DNA of 64,000 bases from contig NZ_BMOE01000002.1 in the NCBI RefSeq assembly GCF_014646915.1, forward strand, positions 310,844 to 374,843. The letters are read 5' to 3'. The notes under the pieces were generated by a model, which had not been told where the DNA came from, did not search any database, and saw nothing but the letters and a program-made list of their open reading frames with translations. The stretch's first letter is position 1, and the number at the start of each line of letters is the position of its first letter. Below, one piece after another: positions 35,595 through 44,845 of this stretch. Source of the DNA: Deinococcus aquiradiocola (lineage in GTDB: Bacteria > Deinococcota > Deinococci > Deinococcales > Deinococcaceae). The translations under genes and the position numbers were made by a program.

Positions 35595-37178
35595 TCAGGC
35601 GGTCAGCCGCTCCACGAGATCGAACTCGCCCGCACGGATCTCGGTGGGCGTGGGCGCGCGGCCCATCCGCAGGAGTTCCGCGAAGGCCGCGAGCGCACGG
35701 TCTCGGCCCATGGCGCTCGCCACCACGGTCCGGTCCCCGTCGAAGGTGAACTCCATGAAGTCGTACGCGTCCGGGTCACCCCAGCAGGCGGTGTCGTGCA
35801 GCGATTCGGCGTGACCCACGTACCGCAGGCTCTTGCCGTACTGCTGCGTCCAGAAGAACGGCACGCGCACGTCCGTCCCTTCACCGCCCATACTCTCACC
35901 GTCCGCCCCTCCGGCGCGCCCCAGCAGGGTGTACGCGGCGACCATGCCGTGCTGCAGGGCAACACGCCAGTGCTCGACGCGCATCTCACCGAGCACGGTG
36001 GGCGCGGACGCGATGTCCCCGGCGGCCAGGGTGTCCGGATCCAGGCGCAGGAGGGCGTCCGGGTGGACAGCGCCCTTCTCGTCGGCGGCGTCACCCAGGA
36101 GGTCTGTCACCGGACGGACGCCGGTGCCGAGCAGCACCACGCCTGCGGGCAGCGTCTCGCCGGACCGCAGGGTGACGCCCGTGACCGCCTGACCGTCGCC
36201 GTCCAGGCGGTCCAGTTCCGCACCGAGCCGGAAGGTGACGCCGTGCTCTTCGTGCAGGCGGCGCACGGCACGGCCGACGGCGGGCGTCACGGCGCGGGAC
36301 ATGATCTCGTCCTCCTGGGCGACCACGGTGACGCTCGCGGCCGTCTGAACGAGGCTCGACGCGGCCTCCAGGCCGATGAAGCTGCCGCCGACGATCACGA
36401 GGTCCGCGCCGCGCGCCGCGTCCCGCAGGGCCCGGGCGTCCTCCAGGGTGCGCAGGGTGAACACGCCGTCCAGCGCGGTCCCGGGCCGGTCCGGCCGGAC
36501 CGGCTGGCTGCCGGTCGAGACGAGAACCCGGTCGGCCGTGAAGGTGCCGGTGCCACTCACCGTGACGCGGCCGGACGCCCGGTCGATCGCCGTGACGCGC
36601 GTGCCGGCCCGGAGGTCGACGCCGTGCGTGCGCGCCCAGTCGGGGCCGCCCAGCGGGAGGTCGGCCTCCTGCACCTTGCCGCTCAGGTAGCCCTTGCTGA
36701 GCGCCGTACGGTCGTACGGGGCGTGCGGCTCAGCGGTCAGGAGGGTGACGCGGCCCGCGTAGCCCTCCTGACGCAGGGTCTGCGCGGCCATGAAGCCGGC
36801 CGGGCCGCCGCCCACGATGACGGTGTGCTCCTCCGGTCGGCCCTGCGGGGCGGGCGCGGGGCGTTCCAGCGGAACGGCCGGATCGACCGTGCACTGCGCG
36901 CCGTCCCGCGTGACCGTGTACGCGGCGAGGCCCTGCAGGGCCGGCGGTTCGGTGAGCGCGCCGCTCGCGGCATGAAAGGTCGCGTGGTGCCAGGGGCACA
37001 CGACGCGGTCGCCGCAGCGGACGCCCTCGCCGAGGTTCGCTCCGGCGTGCGGACAGCGGCCGTTCATGGCGTGGACGGCGTCACCGTCGCGCGTCACGAG
37101 CACCAGGGCGTCACCGAGGTCGAATGTTCGCATGCCGCCGTCGGGCACGTCGTTCAGCTGGAAGGTCAGGGTGGGCAT
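35595..37178 (-). CDS. Rieske-domain FAD/NAD(P)-dependent oxidoreductase (AIFM3/BenD-like)
   Basis: 527 residues. An N-terminal Rieske domain binds [2Fe-2S] through Cys42, His44, Cys61 and His64 (RCPHAG and VVCPWHHATF). A two-dinucleotide reductase module follows: the FAD loop TVIVGGGPAGFMAAQ (about residue 118 on), the NAD loop VIVGGSFIGLEAASSL (about 260), and a C-terminal reductase dimerisation domain. Such enzymes pass electrons from NAD(P)H to a Rieske or ferredoxin partner. AGGAGA precedes the ATG. The gene is convergent with LacI and shares its strand with the GH1-like gene, 35 bases away, so co-transcription is possible. The redox partner is unknown. Confidence 0.9.
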   Translation of the reverse strand: MPTLTFQLNDVPDGGMRTFDLGDALVLVTRDGDAVHAMNGRCPHAGANLGEGVRCGDRVVCPWHHATFHAASGALTEPPALQGLAAYTVTRDGAQCTVDPAVPLERPAPAPQGRPEEHTVIVGGGPAGFMAAQTLRQEGYAGRVTLLTAEPHAPYDRTALSKGYLSGKVQEADLPLGGPDWARTHGVDLRAGTRVTAIDRASGRVTVSGTGTFTADRVLVSTGSQPVRPDRPGTALDGVFTLRTLEDARALRDAARGADLVIVGGSFIGLEAASSLVQTAASVTVVAQEDEIMSRAVTPAVGRAVRRLHEEHGVTFRLGAELDRLDGDGQAVTGVTLRSGETLPAGVVLLGTGVRPVTDLLGDAADEKGAVHPDALLRLDPDTLAAGDIASAPTVLGEMRVEHWRVALQHGMVAAYTLLGRAGGADGESMGGEGTDVRVPFFWTQQYGKSLRYVGHAESLHDTACWGDPDAYDFMEFTFDGDRTVVASAMGRDRALAAFAELLRMGRAPTPTEIRAGEFDLVERLTA

Positions 37179-37212
37179 CAGGGTCTCCTCTGCGGGAATC
37201 GGGCGGGCGCCG

Positions 37213-38559
37213 TCACACCTGCACGCGCAGGGTGGCCGGCTGAGCGGTCAGTTCGAACATCTCGCCGTGCGGCACGACCGTGATCTGCCCGTAGTTCTGC
37301 AGCAGGTCGCGGTACGCGGCCTCCACGGGACGCGGCTGACGCTGCAGGTCGTACAGGCCGACCGGGTTCACGCGGCTGTTGAGCTCCGCGAGGCCGGTGT
37401 CCCAGTCGATCTGGTCGGTGAGCGAGTACCACGTGAAGCCCACGACGGGCACGCCTTCCCGGCGCAGCTGCAGGACGTTCATCCACTGCTTCCACAGCCA
37501 CGCCGGGTTGCGGTCGGCGTCGAAGGTGTTCGTCTCGGTGTGCATCACGGGCCGCCGGTAGCGGCGGTGCAGGCGGCTCGCCAGCGTGTGCCAGCCGAGG
37601 ACGTCCTCGGCCTGCAGTTCGCTGCGGTCGGGGAGCACGATGCGCTCGTTGCGGCCGTAGTAGTCGCTCCCGATGATCTGATGGCCGGGCGGTTCGCCCG
37701 CCATGAACCACTGGTACTCGTTTTCGCTCAGGCCGTGCGTGCGCGCGTGCCGGTAGGTGTCCACGTCCGGCACGTGCGCGTACAGCAGGTCCAGCGACAG
37801 GCAGCTCATCTTGTTGTGCAGCGCGAGGTCGGCGCGCGGTTCGGCGCACGCGTCGTGCAGGTACTCGGCACTCTCCGACTGGATGATGACCGCGTCCGGG
37901 CGTTCCCGGACGATGGCATGGCACGCGAGGATGCTGGCGGCCGCCGCGTGCTTGAGGGCCGTGACGAAGCCGCGTTCGGACTTCAGCCGCTCGTTCCACA
38001 GGCCGTCGCGGCCGGAACTGCGTGCCGTGACGTAGATCTCGTTGACGGGCGTGAAGTGCCGCACCCACCCGTAGCGCCGCGCGGCCTCCCCCGCGAACGC
38101 CGCGAAGTGCACCGGCAGCTCCGGGTTCTGGAAGTCGCCCAGCCAGTCGGGCAGCCCGAAGTGCAGCAGGTCGAGGATCGGGGTGATGCCGCGCCGACGC
38201 AGGCCCGCCATGAGTTCGTCGGCCTTCTCCCAGTCGTACGTGCCGGGACCGGTGCTGATCTCGTGGTACGGCAGGCCGTACCGGAGGTACTTCAGGCCCA
38301 GGCCCTGCACGAGGTCGAAGTCCTGCTCCCAGTGGCTGTAATGCCCGCACTCGCGAAGCTGGTCGCGGCGACCGTGGCGCGTCATGGGGTACGAGCATTC
38401 GATGCCGGTCGCGAACATGAAGTTGCCGGGCGTGCCGGTCGGCAGGCCGTCGCCGCGCGTGCCGCTCGCACCGCCGAACTCGTCACCCGCGTAGGTTCGG
38501 CTGCCGTTCACGCCGATGTTCACGGCCTCCATCGCCGCGAGGAAACTCCGGGGAGCCAC
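37213..38559 (-). CDS. GH1-like family glycoside hydrolase
   Basis: 448 residues. A TIM-barrel hydrolase resembling GH1-type beta-glucosidases. The acid/base glutamate fits TPVNEIYV and the nucleophile fits MHTETNTF; substrate-binding strands include ILDLLHFGLPDWL and GFTWYSLTDQIDWDTG. There is no signal peptide, so it acts in the cytosol or in a biosynthetic role. The GTG start has GGAGGTCC seven bases upstream, which decides against the later ATG. It is divergent from the GH1-like/ACAD fusion across 216 bases, where ACGAAGC occurs twice 19 bases apart (38692, 38711). Confidence 0.8.
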   Translation of the reverse strand: MAPRSFLAAMEAVNIGVNGSRTYAGDEFGGASGTRGDGLPTGTPGNFMFATGIECSYPMTRHGRRDQLRECGHYSHWEQDFDLVQGLGLKYLRYGLPYHEISTGPGTYDWEKADELMAGLRRRGITPILDLLHFGLPDWLGDFQNPELPVHFAAFAGEAARRYGWVRHFTPVNEIYVTARSSGRDGLWNERLKSERGFVTALKHAAAASILACHAIVRERPDAVIIQSESAEYLHDACAEPRADLALHNKMSCLSLDLLYAHVPDVDTYRHARTHGLSENEYQWFMAGEPPGHQIIGSDYYGRNERIVLPDRSELQAEDVLGWHTLASRLHRRYRRPVMHTETNTFDADRNPAWLWKQWMNVLQLRREGVPVVGFTWYSLTDQIDWDTGLAELNSRVNPVGLYDLQRQPRPVEAAYRDLLQNYGQITVVPHGEMFELTAQPATLRVQV

Positions 38560-38775
38560 GCTCAGGACCTCCGGGGGACGGGCGCGGTCACGGGTTCACC
38601 GCGCGCGGGCGGGCAGGGCAGCCGGAAAGGGGGAGGGTCACCATGACGGTCACGGTAGGTTCGGCGGGCGCGGCGGGACGCAACACATCTTACGAAGCGG
38701 AGCGACGCTAACGAAGCCTAAAGGCCCCGTTCAGGCTGCGTTCCCGGCACCCTGCGCGTGTCATGCTGCGGCGTG

Positions 38776-41043
38776 ATGCCCGTTCCCCTGTTCCGTTCGT
38801 TCTTCCAGGGTGGCTTCGAATGCTCGGCCCACCGGCGCCCCTCCGGCCGCCGGGTGGACGTGATCGACGCCACCCGTCACGACCACTTCGCGCGTGAGGA
38901 CTACGCGCGCCTCGCCGCGACCGGCCTGCGGACCGCGCGCGACGGGCTGCGCTGGCCGCTGATCGAACGGGTGCCGGGCGAGTACGAGTTCACGTCGGTG
39001 GCCGCGCAGCTCGCGGGCAGCCGCGAGGCGGGCGTGCAGGTCATCTGGGACCTGCTGCACTACGGCACGCCAGATCACGTGGACGTGTTCGCGGCGGACT
39101 TCCCGGCGCGGTTCGCGGCCTTCGCGGCGGCGGCCGCCGCGTACCTGGCGGCCGGCACGGACGGCGAGCTGTGGCTGTGCCCCATCAACGAGGTGTCGTT
39201 CTTCGCGTGGGGTGGCGGCGAGGTCGGGTACCTGAATCCCTTCGTGCACGGGCAGGGCCCGCGCCTGAAACGGGCGCTGGTCCGGGCCGTGATCGCCGGG
39301 ATGGACGCGGTACGCGCCGCGCACCCCGGCGCGCGGTTCCTGCACGCCGAGCCGCTCATCCGGGTGAGCGCCCACCCGGACCGCCCGTGGGAGGACCTTC
39401 ACGCGGCGGGCGTGCAGGAGTCGCAGTTTGAGACGCTCGACCTGCTGAGCGGCCGACTGAACCCCGAACTGGGCGGCGGTCCGGCGTACCTCGACGTGAT
39501 CGGCCTGAACTACTACCCGGACAACCAGTGGCGGCACCATCCCGACCACGGGCAGCGCAGCGTGCTGCCGCCCACCCATCCCGAGTACCGGCCGCTGCGG
39601 ACCCTGCTGGCCGAGGTGCACGCCCGCTACGGACGGCCGCTGCTGATCTCCGAGACGGGCGCCGAGGACGACGCGCGCGCCCCATGGTTCGCGCGGGTGG
39701 CGCGCGAGGCGCTGGCCGCGCGGGCAGCGGGCGTGCCGGTGCAGGGCGTGTGCCTGTACCCGGTCGTGAATCACCCCGGCTGGGACGACGACCGCCACTG
39801 CCACAACGGCCTGTGGGACTACCCGGACGCGCAGGGGGGCCGCAGCGTCCACCCGCCGCTGCTGGAAGCGCTGCGGGCCGCGCAGGCCGAGGAGCGCGGC
39901 GAGGGCGTGCCAGCCCCTGCCCACTCCGGTCAGGGGCTCGCGGAAGCGCTCCGCCGCTTCGCGCGGGCCGAGCCCACCCTCCAGGCCGAGGCGGCCGTGC
40001 GCGACCTGGACGCCCGCGTGCCTGCCGCCTCCCTGGCCGCCCTGCACGCCGAGGGCCTCCTGAGCGCCACGCTGAGCACCGAGGACGGGGGACTGGGCGT
40101 CGCGGGCGTGGACCTGCTGCAGCTGCTGCGCCGCGTGGGCCGCGCCAGCCTGCCGGTCGCGCGGCTGTACGAGGGGCACGTCAACGCCCTGCTGCTCATC
40201 CGGCGGTACGGCACGCCCGCACAGTCCCGGCAGGCAGCACAGGACGCCCTCGCGGGCCACCTGTTCGGCGTGTGGAACACCGAGGACCAGGACGCCCTGC
40301 ACCTGCACGGCGGCGAGGACAGCTGGACGCTGCGCGGCGGGAAGACCTTCACGTCCGGCGGGGCCGCCGTCACGCGCGCGCTCGTCACCGCCGAACGCCC
40401 GGACGGCGAGGGGCGACAGATGCTGCTGCTGGAGCACCTGGACGACGCGCGTTTCGACGCGTCGTTCTGGCAGCCGCTCGGGATGCGCGCCACGGCCAGC
40501 GCCCGCCTGAACCTGAACGGCCTGCCGGTGTCCGGGGCGGCGCTGATCGGCTCGCCCGGCGATTACTATGCCCAGCCGGAGTTCGGCGGGGGCGCCCTGC
40601 GTTTCCTGGGGGCGCAGCTGGGCGGCGCGGACGCCCTGATGGACGCGAGCCGGGACGCGCTGCGGCACCTGGGCCGGACGGGCGACCCGGTACAGGCCCT
40701 GAGGTTCGCGGACGCGGCCGGACGCGCGGAGGGAGCCTGGCAGATCGTGCTGGAAGGTGCGCGCCGCCTGGAGCGCGGCGAGACGGGCGAGGCGTTCCTC
40801 GCGTACGTCGCCCTGGCGAGGGCGCAGACGGAGGACGCCTGCCTGCAGGTCGCGGAGGCCACCGAACGGGCCGTCGGGGCGCGCGGCCTGCTCGAACCGC
40901 ACCCGGCCGCGCGGCTGCTGCGCGACCTGCGCATGTACCTGCGCCAGCCCGCCCCGGACGCCGCGCGACTCGCGGCCGGGCACTGGCTGCTCGGGACGCC
41001 CGGCCCCGGCCCGGAGGACGTCAGCCCGTGGCGGCCCGCGTGA
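38776..41043 (+). CDS. Fusion: GH1-like hydrolase domain and acyl-CoA dehydrogenase domain
   Basis: 755 residues from the ATG at 38776; a GTG six codons upstream is in frame, and neither has a good ribosome site. Residues about 1-380 are a GH1-like barrel with GGFECSAHRRPSGRRVDVIDATRHD in outline, QVIWDLLHYGTPD, CPINEVSFFAWGGGEVG and a putative nucleophile in LISETGAEDD. After a Pro/Gly linker, residues about 390-755 form an acyl-CoA dehydrogenase domain with STEDGGLGV, FGVWNTEDQDAL, GGKTFTSGG and the C-terminal GARGLLEPHPAARLLRDLRMYLRQPAPD. Both domains are near full length and in one uninterrupted frame. The PIG-L gene overlaps its stop in GTGA. Function unknown; probably glycoconjugate or specialised metabolism. 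Confidence 0.8.
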   Translation: MPVPLFRSFFQGGFECSAHRRPSGRRVDVIDATRHDHFAREDYARLAATGLRTARDGLRWPLIERVPGEYEFTSVAAQLAGSREAGVQVIWDLLHYGTPDHVDVFAADFPARFAAFAAAAAAYLAAGTDGELWLCPINEVSFFAWGGGEVGYLNPFVHGQGPRLKRALVRAVIAGMDAVRAAHPGARFLHAEPLIRVSAHPDRPWEDLHAAGVQESQFETLDLLSGRLNPELGGGPAYLDVIGLNYYPDNQWRHHPDHGQRSVLPPTHPEYRPLRTLLAEVHARYGRPLLISETGAEDDARAPWFARVAREALAARAAGVPVQGVCLYPVVNHPGWDDDRHCHNGLWDYPDAQGGRSVHPPLLEALRAAQAEERGEGVPAPAHSGQGLAEALRRFARAEPTLQAEAAVRDLDARVPAASLAALHAEGLLSATLSTEDGGLGVAGVDLLQLLRRVGRASLPVARLYEGHVNALLLIRRYGTPAQSRQAAQDALAGHLFGVWNTEDQDALHLHGGEDSWTLRGGKTFTSGGAAVTRALVTAERPDGEGRQMLLLEHLDDARFDASFWQPLGMRATASARLNLNGLPVSGAALIGSPGDYYAQPEFGGGALRFLGAQLGGADALMDASRDALRHLGRTGDPVQALRFADAAGRAEGAWQIVLEGARRLERGETGEAFLAYVALARAQTEDACLQVAEATERAVGARGLLEPHPAARLLRDLRMYLRQPAPDAARLAAGHWLLGTPGPGPEDVSPWRPA

Positions 41044-41747
41044 ACGGCACGCCCCCCCGGCAGGCCGGACTGCTGGACCCCGCGGCGCTGACCGGTCCGG
41101 TCTGGGTGGTCGCGCCGCACCCGGACGACGAGGCGCTCGGCTGCGGCGCCCTGATCGCGGCCCTCACGGACGCCGGGCAGGAGGTGTGGGCGCTGCTCCT
41201 CAGCGACGGTGGGTTCTCGCACCCGGCCTCCGCCGCGTACCCGCGCGAACGGCTCGTCCGCACCCGCCTCGCCGAGTGGCGCGCGGGCCTGGCCGTGCTG
41301 GGCGTCCCGGCCGAGCGCACCGCCGCGCTCGGCTTCCCGGACGGCGCCCTCGCCGGGCACGCGCAGGAGATCCAGGAAGCCGCCCGCGCGGCCTTCAGGG
41401 CGGCGCCGCCCGCCACGGTCCTGCTGCCGTGGGGCCGGGACCCGCACCCCGACCACCGGGCCGCGTGGGCCACCCTGCACGCCGCGCTGCCCGGCCCCTG
41501 CCGCGTCCTCCTGTACACCGTGTGGCTGCAGGAGCGCGGTCAGGAGGGCGACTGGCCCGCGCCCGGCGAGGCGCGCACCCTGACGTTCCCGCCGTCAGGC
41601 TGGGCGGACCGCAAGGCCGCCGCCATCGCCGCCCACGCCACGCAGCTCGGGACCATCACCGACGACCCCGGCGGCTTCACCCTCGCCCCGGACATGATCG
41701 CCCGCGCCGTGCGGGAACCCGAGACCTACTTCGAGGTGAACCCATGA
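41040..41747 (+). CDS. PIG-L/LmbE-family N-deacetylase
   Basis: 235 residues. The zinc site is complete: APHPDDEALGCG supplies the HPDDE motif and GRDPHPDHRA supplies the downstream HxxDH. Such enzymes remove N-acetyl groups from GlcNAc-type sugars in mycothiol, bacillithiol, GPI and several antibiotics. The GTG overlaps the fusion-gene stop and the next ATG overlaps its own stop (ATGA), so three products are probably translated together. This suggests deacetylation of an N-acetyl-hexosamine, opening an amine for N-acylation or N-methylation. Confidence 0.9.
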   Translation: MNGTPPRQAGLLDPAALTGPVWVVAPHPDDEALGCGALIAALTDAGQEVWALLLSDGGFSHPASAAYPRERLVRTRLAEWRAGLAVLGVPAERTAALGFPDGALAGHAQEIQEAARAAFRAAPPATVLLPWGRDPHPDHRAAWATLHAALPGPCRVLLYTVWLQERGQEGDWPAPGEARTLTFPPSGWADRKAAAIAAHATQLGTITDDPGGFTLAPDMIARAVREPETYFEVNP

Positions 41748-42334
41748 CCCTGCCCGACCGCTACTTCGACGACGTGTACGCCGCGAACGACGACCCCTGG
41801 AACTTCCAGGGCAGCCCCTACGAGGCCGCGAAGTACGCCCGGACCCTGGCCGCCCTGCCGCAGGAACGCTACGGACGCGCGCTGGAGGTCGGGTGTTCCA
41901 TCGGCGTCCTGACCGGCCTGCTGGCCCGGCGCGTGGACGCCCTGACCGCCGTGGACGTGAGCGAGGCGGCCCTGCAGCGCGCCCGGGCACGCAACCACGG
42001 CGCGCAGAACGTCACCTTCGAGCGCCGCAGGCTGCCGCAGGACGTGCCCGCAGGCCCCTTCGACCTCGTGATGCTGTCGGAAGTCCTGTACTACCTCTCG
42101 CCGACCGACCTGGAGGCCGCGCTGGACGTGATCGTCGCCCGGACAGCACCGGGCGGGACGGTGCTGCTGGTGCACTGGACGCCGCACGTGCACGACTACC
42201 CGCAGACCGGGGACGCCGTGCACGAGGCCGCGCTCGCCCGCGCGGGCCGCGGCGAGCTGACGCACCTGCACGGCGAGCGGCACGGCGACGACCGCGAAGG
42301 CTACCGGCTAGACGTGTTCGAGCGCCCCGCGTAG
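41744..42334 (+). CDS. NodS-like SAM-dependent methyltransferase
   Basis: 196 residues. It begins RYFDDVYAANDDPWNFQGSPYEAAKY, the typical N-terminus of NodS-family N-methyltransferases. Motif I is LEVGCSIGVLTGLLA, followed by the DVSEAAL acidic loop and VMLSEVLYYLSP. NodS methylates the free amine of a deacetylated chitooligosaccharide in Nod-factor synthesis. Following a PIG-L deacetylase, N-methylation of a sugar amine is a reasonable inference. The last 27 bases overlap the convergent GT2 gene. Confidence 0.88.
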   Translation: MTLPDRYFDDVYAANDDPWNFQGSPYEAAKYARTLAALPQERYGRALEVGCSIGVLTGLLARRVDALTAVDVSEAALQRARARNHGAQNVTFERRRLPQDVPAGPFDLVMLSEVLYYLSPTDLEAALDVIVARTAPGGTVLLVHWTPHVHDYPQTGDAVHEAALARAGRGELTHLHGERHGDDREGYRLDVFERPA

Positions 42335-43420
42335 CTCCGCGAGCGCCCGCTCGACCGGCACGGGCCGGAACGTCACGCCCCACCAGCCGGCCGCGAGCCG
42401 CGCCGCGTGCGCCCGTTCCAGCGCCTCCCCCAGGGTCGGTGAACGCAGCGCGGCCCTCAGTGCAGGAATGGACGTCAGCCACAGCGCCGCCAGTGAGCGC
42501 GCGGCGCACGCGGCGTGGCCGGGACCGGCGGCGTACGCGCGCCGCAGCGCCGCCTGCGCGCGGGCCAGCGCGGCGACCTCCTGCCCGCCCGGCACCGTCC
42601 ACACCCGCCCGGACGCCCACTCGCCGAGCTGCGTGGACAGTCCCACCCCCACCCGCCCGCAGCGGCGAGCCGACGTGTACACCCGCGCGTGAGGCGTGTG
42701 CCGCAGCGTCAGGTCCGCCCGCTGCAGCGCCCGCACCAGCGCCACGTCCTCCAGCGCCGTCACGTCCGGCACGCCCCCCACCTGCCGGTACGCGCGGACC
42801 GTGAGCGCCAGGCTCGCCCCGAAATGCTGCGCGTGACGCGGCCAGGGATCGTGCGCGACCGGGTCGAAGTGCGCCTCGACCCGGCTGGCCGCCAGCCGGT
42901 ACGCCAGGTCGTACAGGTGCGTGCGGCGCGCGGCCTCTGTCAGCGCGGCCCGCTCGTGCGCGCGCAGCAGGATGCGCCCTGCGGCGGCGTCCGCGCCGTC
43001 CCGCAGCGGGACGAGCATCTGCGCGAGCCAGTCCGGCGCGGCGCAGGTGTCCGCGTCGGTGCTGACGATCACGCCGTCCGGCCCGGCCCACCCGGCCGCG
43101 AGATCCAGCGCCCGGCGCCGCGCGCCGACCACGCCCGCCTCCGCGCCGGTCAGCGCGCAGTCCACGACACGCACCTTCAGGCGGTCCCGGAACGCGCGGG
43201 CCACGTCCGCCGTGCCGTCGGTGCAGTTGTTCGCGAGGACGAGCACCCCGAACGCCGGGGCGCCCACCTGAGCGGCCAGCGCGGCAAGGGTGCCGGGCAG
43301 CCACGCGGCCTCGTCACGCGCCGGGATCGCCACGACGACCGGCACGGGTTCGCAGGGGGCAGCAGGAGGACGGGTCACGGTGTCCCAGACTACAGCTCCG
43401 GCAGGGCACGCGCCGGACAT
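42308..43420 (-). CDS. Family 2 (GT-A) glycosyltransferase
   Basis: 370 residues from the ATG at 43420; a GTG at 43378, eight bases after a TAGTCT, is an alternative start. The GT-A fold is shown by VVVAIPARDEAAWLPGTLAAL, VLVLANNCTDGTADVAR and the metal-binding STDADT. A further acidic block, VTALEDVALVRALQ, fits the ED catalytic base. No strong membrane helix is seen. It is encoded convergent to the methyltransferase and divergent from the next glycosyltransferase. Related gene sets (ACAD, PIG-L, NodS-type, GT2) occur together in other bacteria as I recall, which supports a shared pathway. Confidence 0.87.
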   Translation of the reverse strand: MSGACPAGAVVWDTVTRPPAAPCEPVPVVVAIPARDEAAWLPGTLAALAAQVGAPAFGVLVLANNCTDGTADVARAFRDRLKVRVVDCALTGAEAGVVGARRRALDLAAGWAGPDGVIVSTDADTCAAPDWLAQMLVPLRDGADAAAGRILLRAHERAALTEAARRTHLYDLAYRLAASRVEAHFDPVAHDPWPRHAQHFGASLALTVRAYRQVGGVPDVTALEDVALVRALQRADLTLRHTPHARVYTSARRCGRVGVGLSTQLGEWASGRVWTVPGGQEVAALARAQAALRRAYAAGPGHAACAARSLAALWLTSIPALRAALRSPTLGEALERAHAARLAAGWWGVTFRPVPVERALAELRGALEHV

Positions 43421-43669
43421 GAAGCAACGAAAAACGGCACAGATTACGGCTGCGCCGAAGTCCGTGCATTACTGACGCATACGGATTCCGTCCGTCCCCG
43501 ACCTCCCCGGCAGCAGCACACACGTCCCTCCCCGCCGGGAGACACCCTGCACTCCACGCGCTCACGGATTCCGCGACCCGTCCGGAATCCAGCGAACTCC
43601 GTTCCGGGAACAGCACAGCACGTTCCCCCGCACGCCCATCACCGACCCACGTTCACTTCAGGAGACCCC
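43421..43669. promoter_or_regulatory. Divergent glycosyltransferase intergenic region with repeated motif
   Basis: 249 bases. ACGGATTCCGT (43481-43491) is an 11-base palindrome around a central T. ACGGATTCCG recurs at 43564-43573, and the complementary CGGAATCC follows at 43583-43590, allowing an 8-base hairpin. These may be operators for the two divergent units. Minus-strand TAATCT (43446-43441) and TAGTCT (near 43390) are possible -10 hexamers for the GT2 gene. Confidence 0.45.
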
Positions 43670-44845
43670 GTGACCCTGCCCAGCCCCCATCGCCAGCCTG
43701 CCCTCGTGGTGCTCGCGCACCTGCGCTGGAACTTCGTGTTCCAGCGCCCCCAGCACCTCATGATCCGGGCGGCCCGCGACCGGGCCGTGTACTACGTCGA
43801 GGAGCCCGTCTTCGGGCCCGGACCCGACCGCCTGCAGATCGAAGCGGGAACGGACGGCGTCCTCGTCTGCACCCCGCACATCGAGGTCGGGCACTCCCCC
43901 ACCGAGTCCCAGGCCCGCACGGCCCGCGTGCTGCGTGACGCGCTGGACGCCGCCCACGTCCGTGAGTACGACCTGTGGGTGTACACCCCGATGGAGTACC
44001 CGGTGGCGGCCCTGCTGCGGCCCCGCCTGACGGTGTACGACTGCATGGACGAACTCGCGAACTTCCGCGGCGCGCCGCCCGAACTGCGCCTGCGGGAGGA
44101 CGTGCTCTTCGACCGGGCCGACGTGGTCTTCACGGGCGGGCAACGCCTGTACGAAGCGAAACGCGAACGCCACAGCAACGTGCACGCCATGCCGTCCAGC
44201 GTCGACACCGCGCACTTCGCGGCCGCCCGCACCACCCGCACCGACGCGCCCGCGCAGGCGCACCTGCCCCGCCCCCGCCTCGGCTTCTACGGCGTCATCG
44301 ACGAGCGCCTCGACACGGCGCTGCTCGGCGAACTCGCGCGCCGGCGCCCCGAATGGCAGCTCGTGATCGTCGGCCCGGTCGTGAAGATCGACCCCTCCCG
44401 CCTGCCGCAGGCCCCGAACCTGCACTTCCTCGGACAGCAGGCGTACGCGGACCTCCCCGCCTTCCTGTCGCACTGGGACGTGGCACTGATGCCGTTCGCA
44501 CTCAACGCCGCGACCGAGTTCATCAGCCCCACCAAGACGCCCGAATACCTCGCGGCCGGCGTCCCGGTCGTCTCCACCGGCATCCGTGACGTGATCGCCC
44601 CGTACGGCGAACAGGACCTCGTCCGTATCGCCGACGGCATCGACGCCTTCGAAGCGGCCTGCGCGGCCACCCTCGCCGAGACCGGCACGCCGGAAGCGGC
44701 AGACCGGCAGGCGCGCGCCGACGCCTTCCTCAGCACGCTGTCCTGGGACCGTACCTGGGCCGCCATGCAGCACGAACTCGACGCCGCCCGGTCCACACAG
44801 GCCGGGCCGGGCGAGCAGTCCACCCCGGAGGTCCCCCATGTCTGA
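43670..44845 (+). CDS. GT-B (family 1/4-like) glycosyltransferase
   Basis: 391 residues. The N-terminal block LRWNFVFQRPQHLMIRAA is typical of glycosyltransferases found next to glf genes. The C-terminal nucleotide-binding half has LGFYGVIDERLD, WQLVIVGPVVKIDP, LHFLGQQAYADLPAFLSHWDVALMPF and FISPTKTPEYLAAGVPVVSTG. It probably transfers a hexose or galactofuranose in the cytosol. AGGAG lies before the GTG. The coding end overlaps glf by eight bases, so the pair is co-translated and glf may supply UDP-galactofuranose. Confidence 0.88.
   Translation: MTLPSPHRQPALVVLAHLRWNFVFQRPQHLMIRAARDRAVYYVEEPVFGPGPDRLQIEAGTDGVLVCTPHIEVGHSPTESQARTARVLRDALDAAHVREYDLWVYTPMEYPVAALLRPRLTVYDCMDELANFRGAPPELRLREDVLFDRADVVFTGGQRLYEAKRERHSNVHAMPSSVDTAHFAAARTTRTDAPAQAHLPRPRLGFYGVIDERLDTALLGELARRRPEWQLVIVGPVVKIDPSRLPQAPNLHFLGQQAYADLPAFLSHWDVALMPFALNAATEFISPTKTPEYLAAGVPVVSTGIRDVIAPYGEQDLVRIADGIDAFEAACAATLAETGTPEAADRQARADAFLSTLSWDRTWAAMQHELDAARSTQAGPGEQSTPEVPHV

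Noticed and set aside
39528..41040. Long plus-strand frame preceding PIG-L in the same reading frame
   Set aside because: The upstream 500 codons are an out-of-frame reading of the GH1-like/ACAD fusion. PIG-L family similarity begins only after the GTG at 41040.
43481..43590. CRISPR-like direct repeats
   Set aside because: Only two ten-base copies with no regular spacers and no cas genes nearby.
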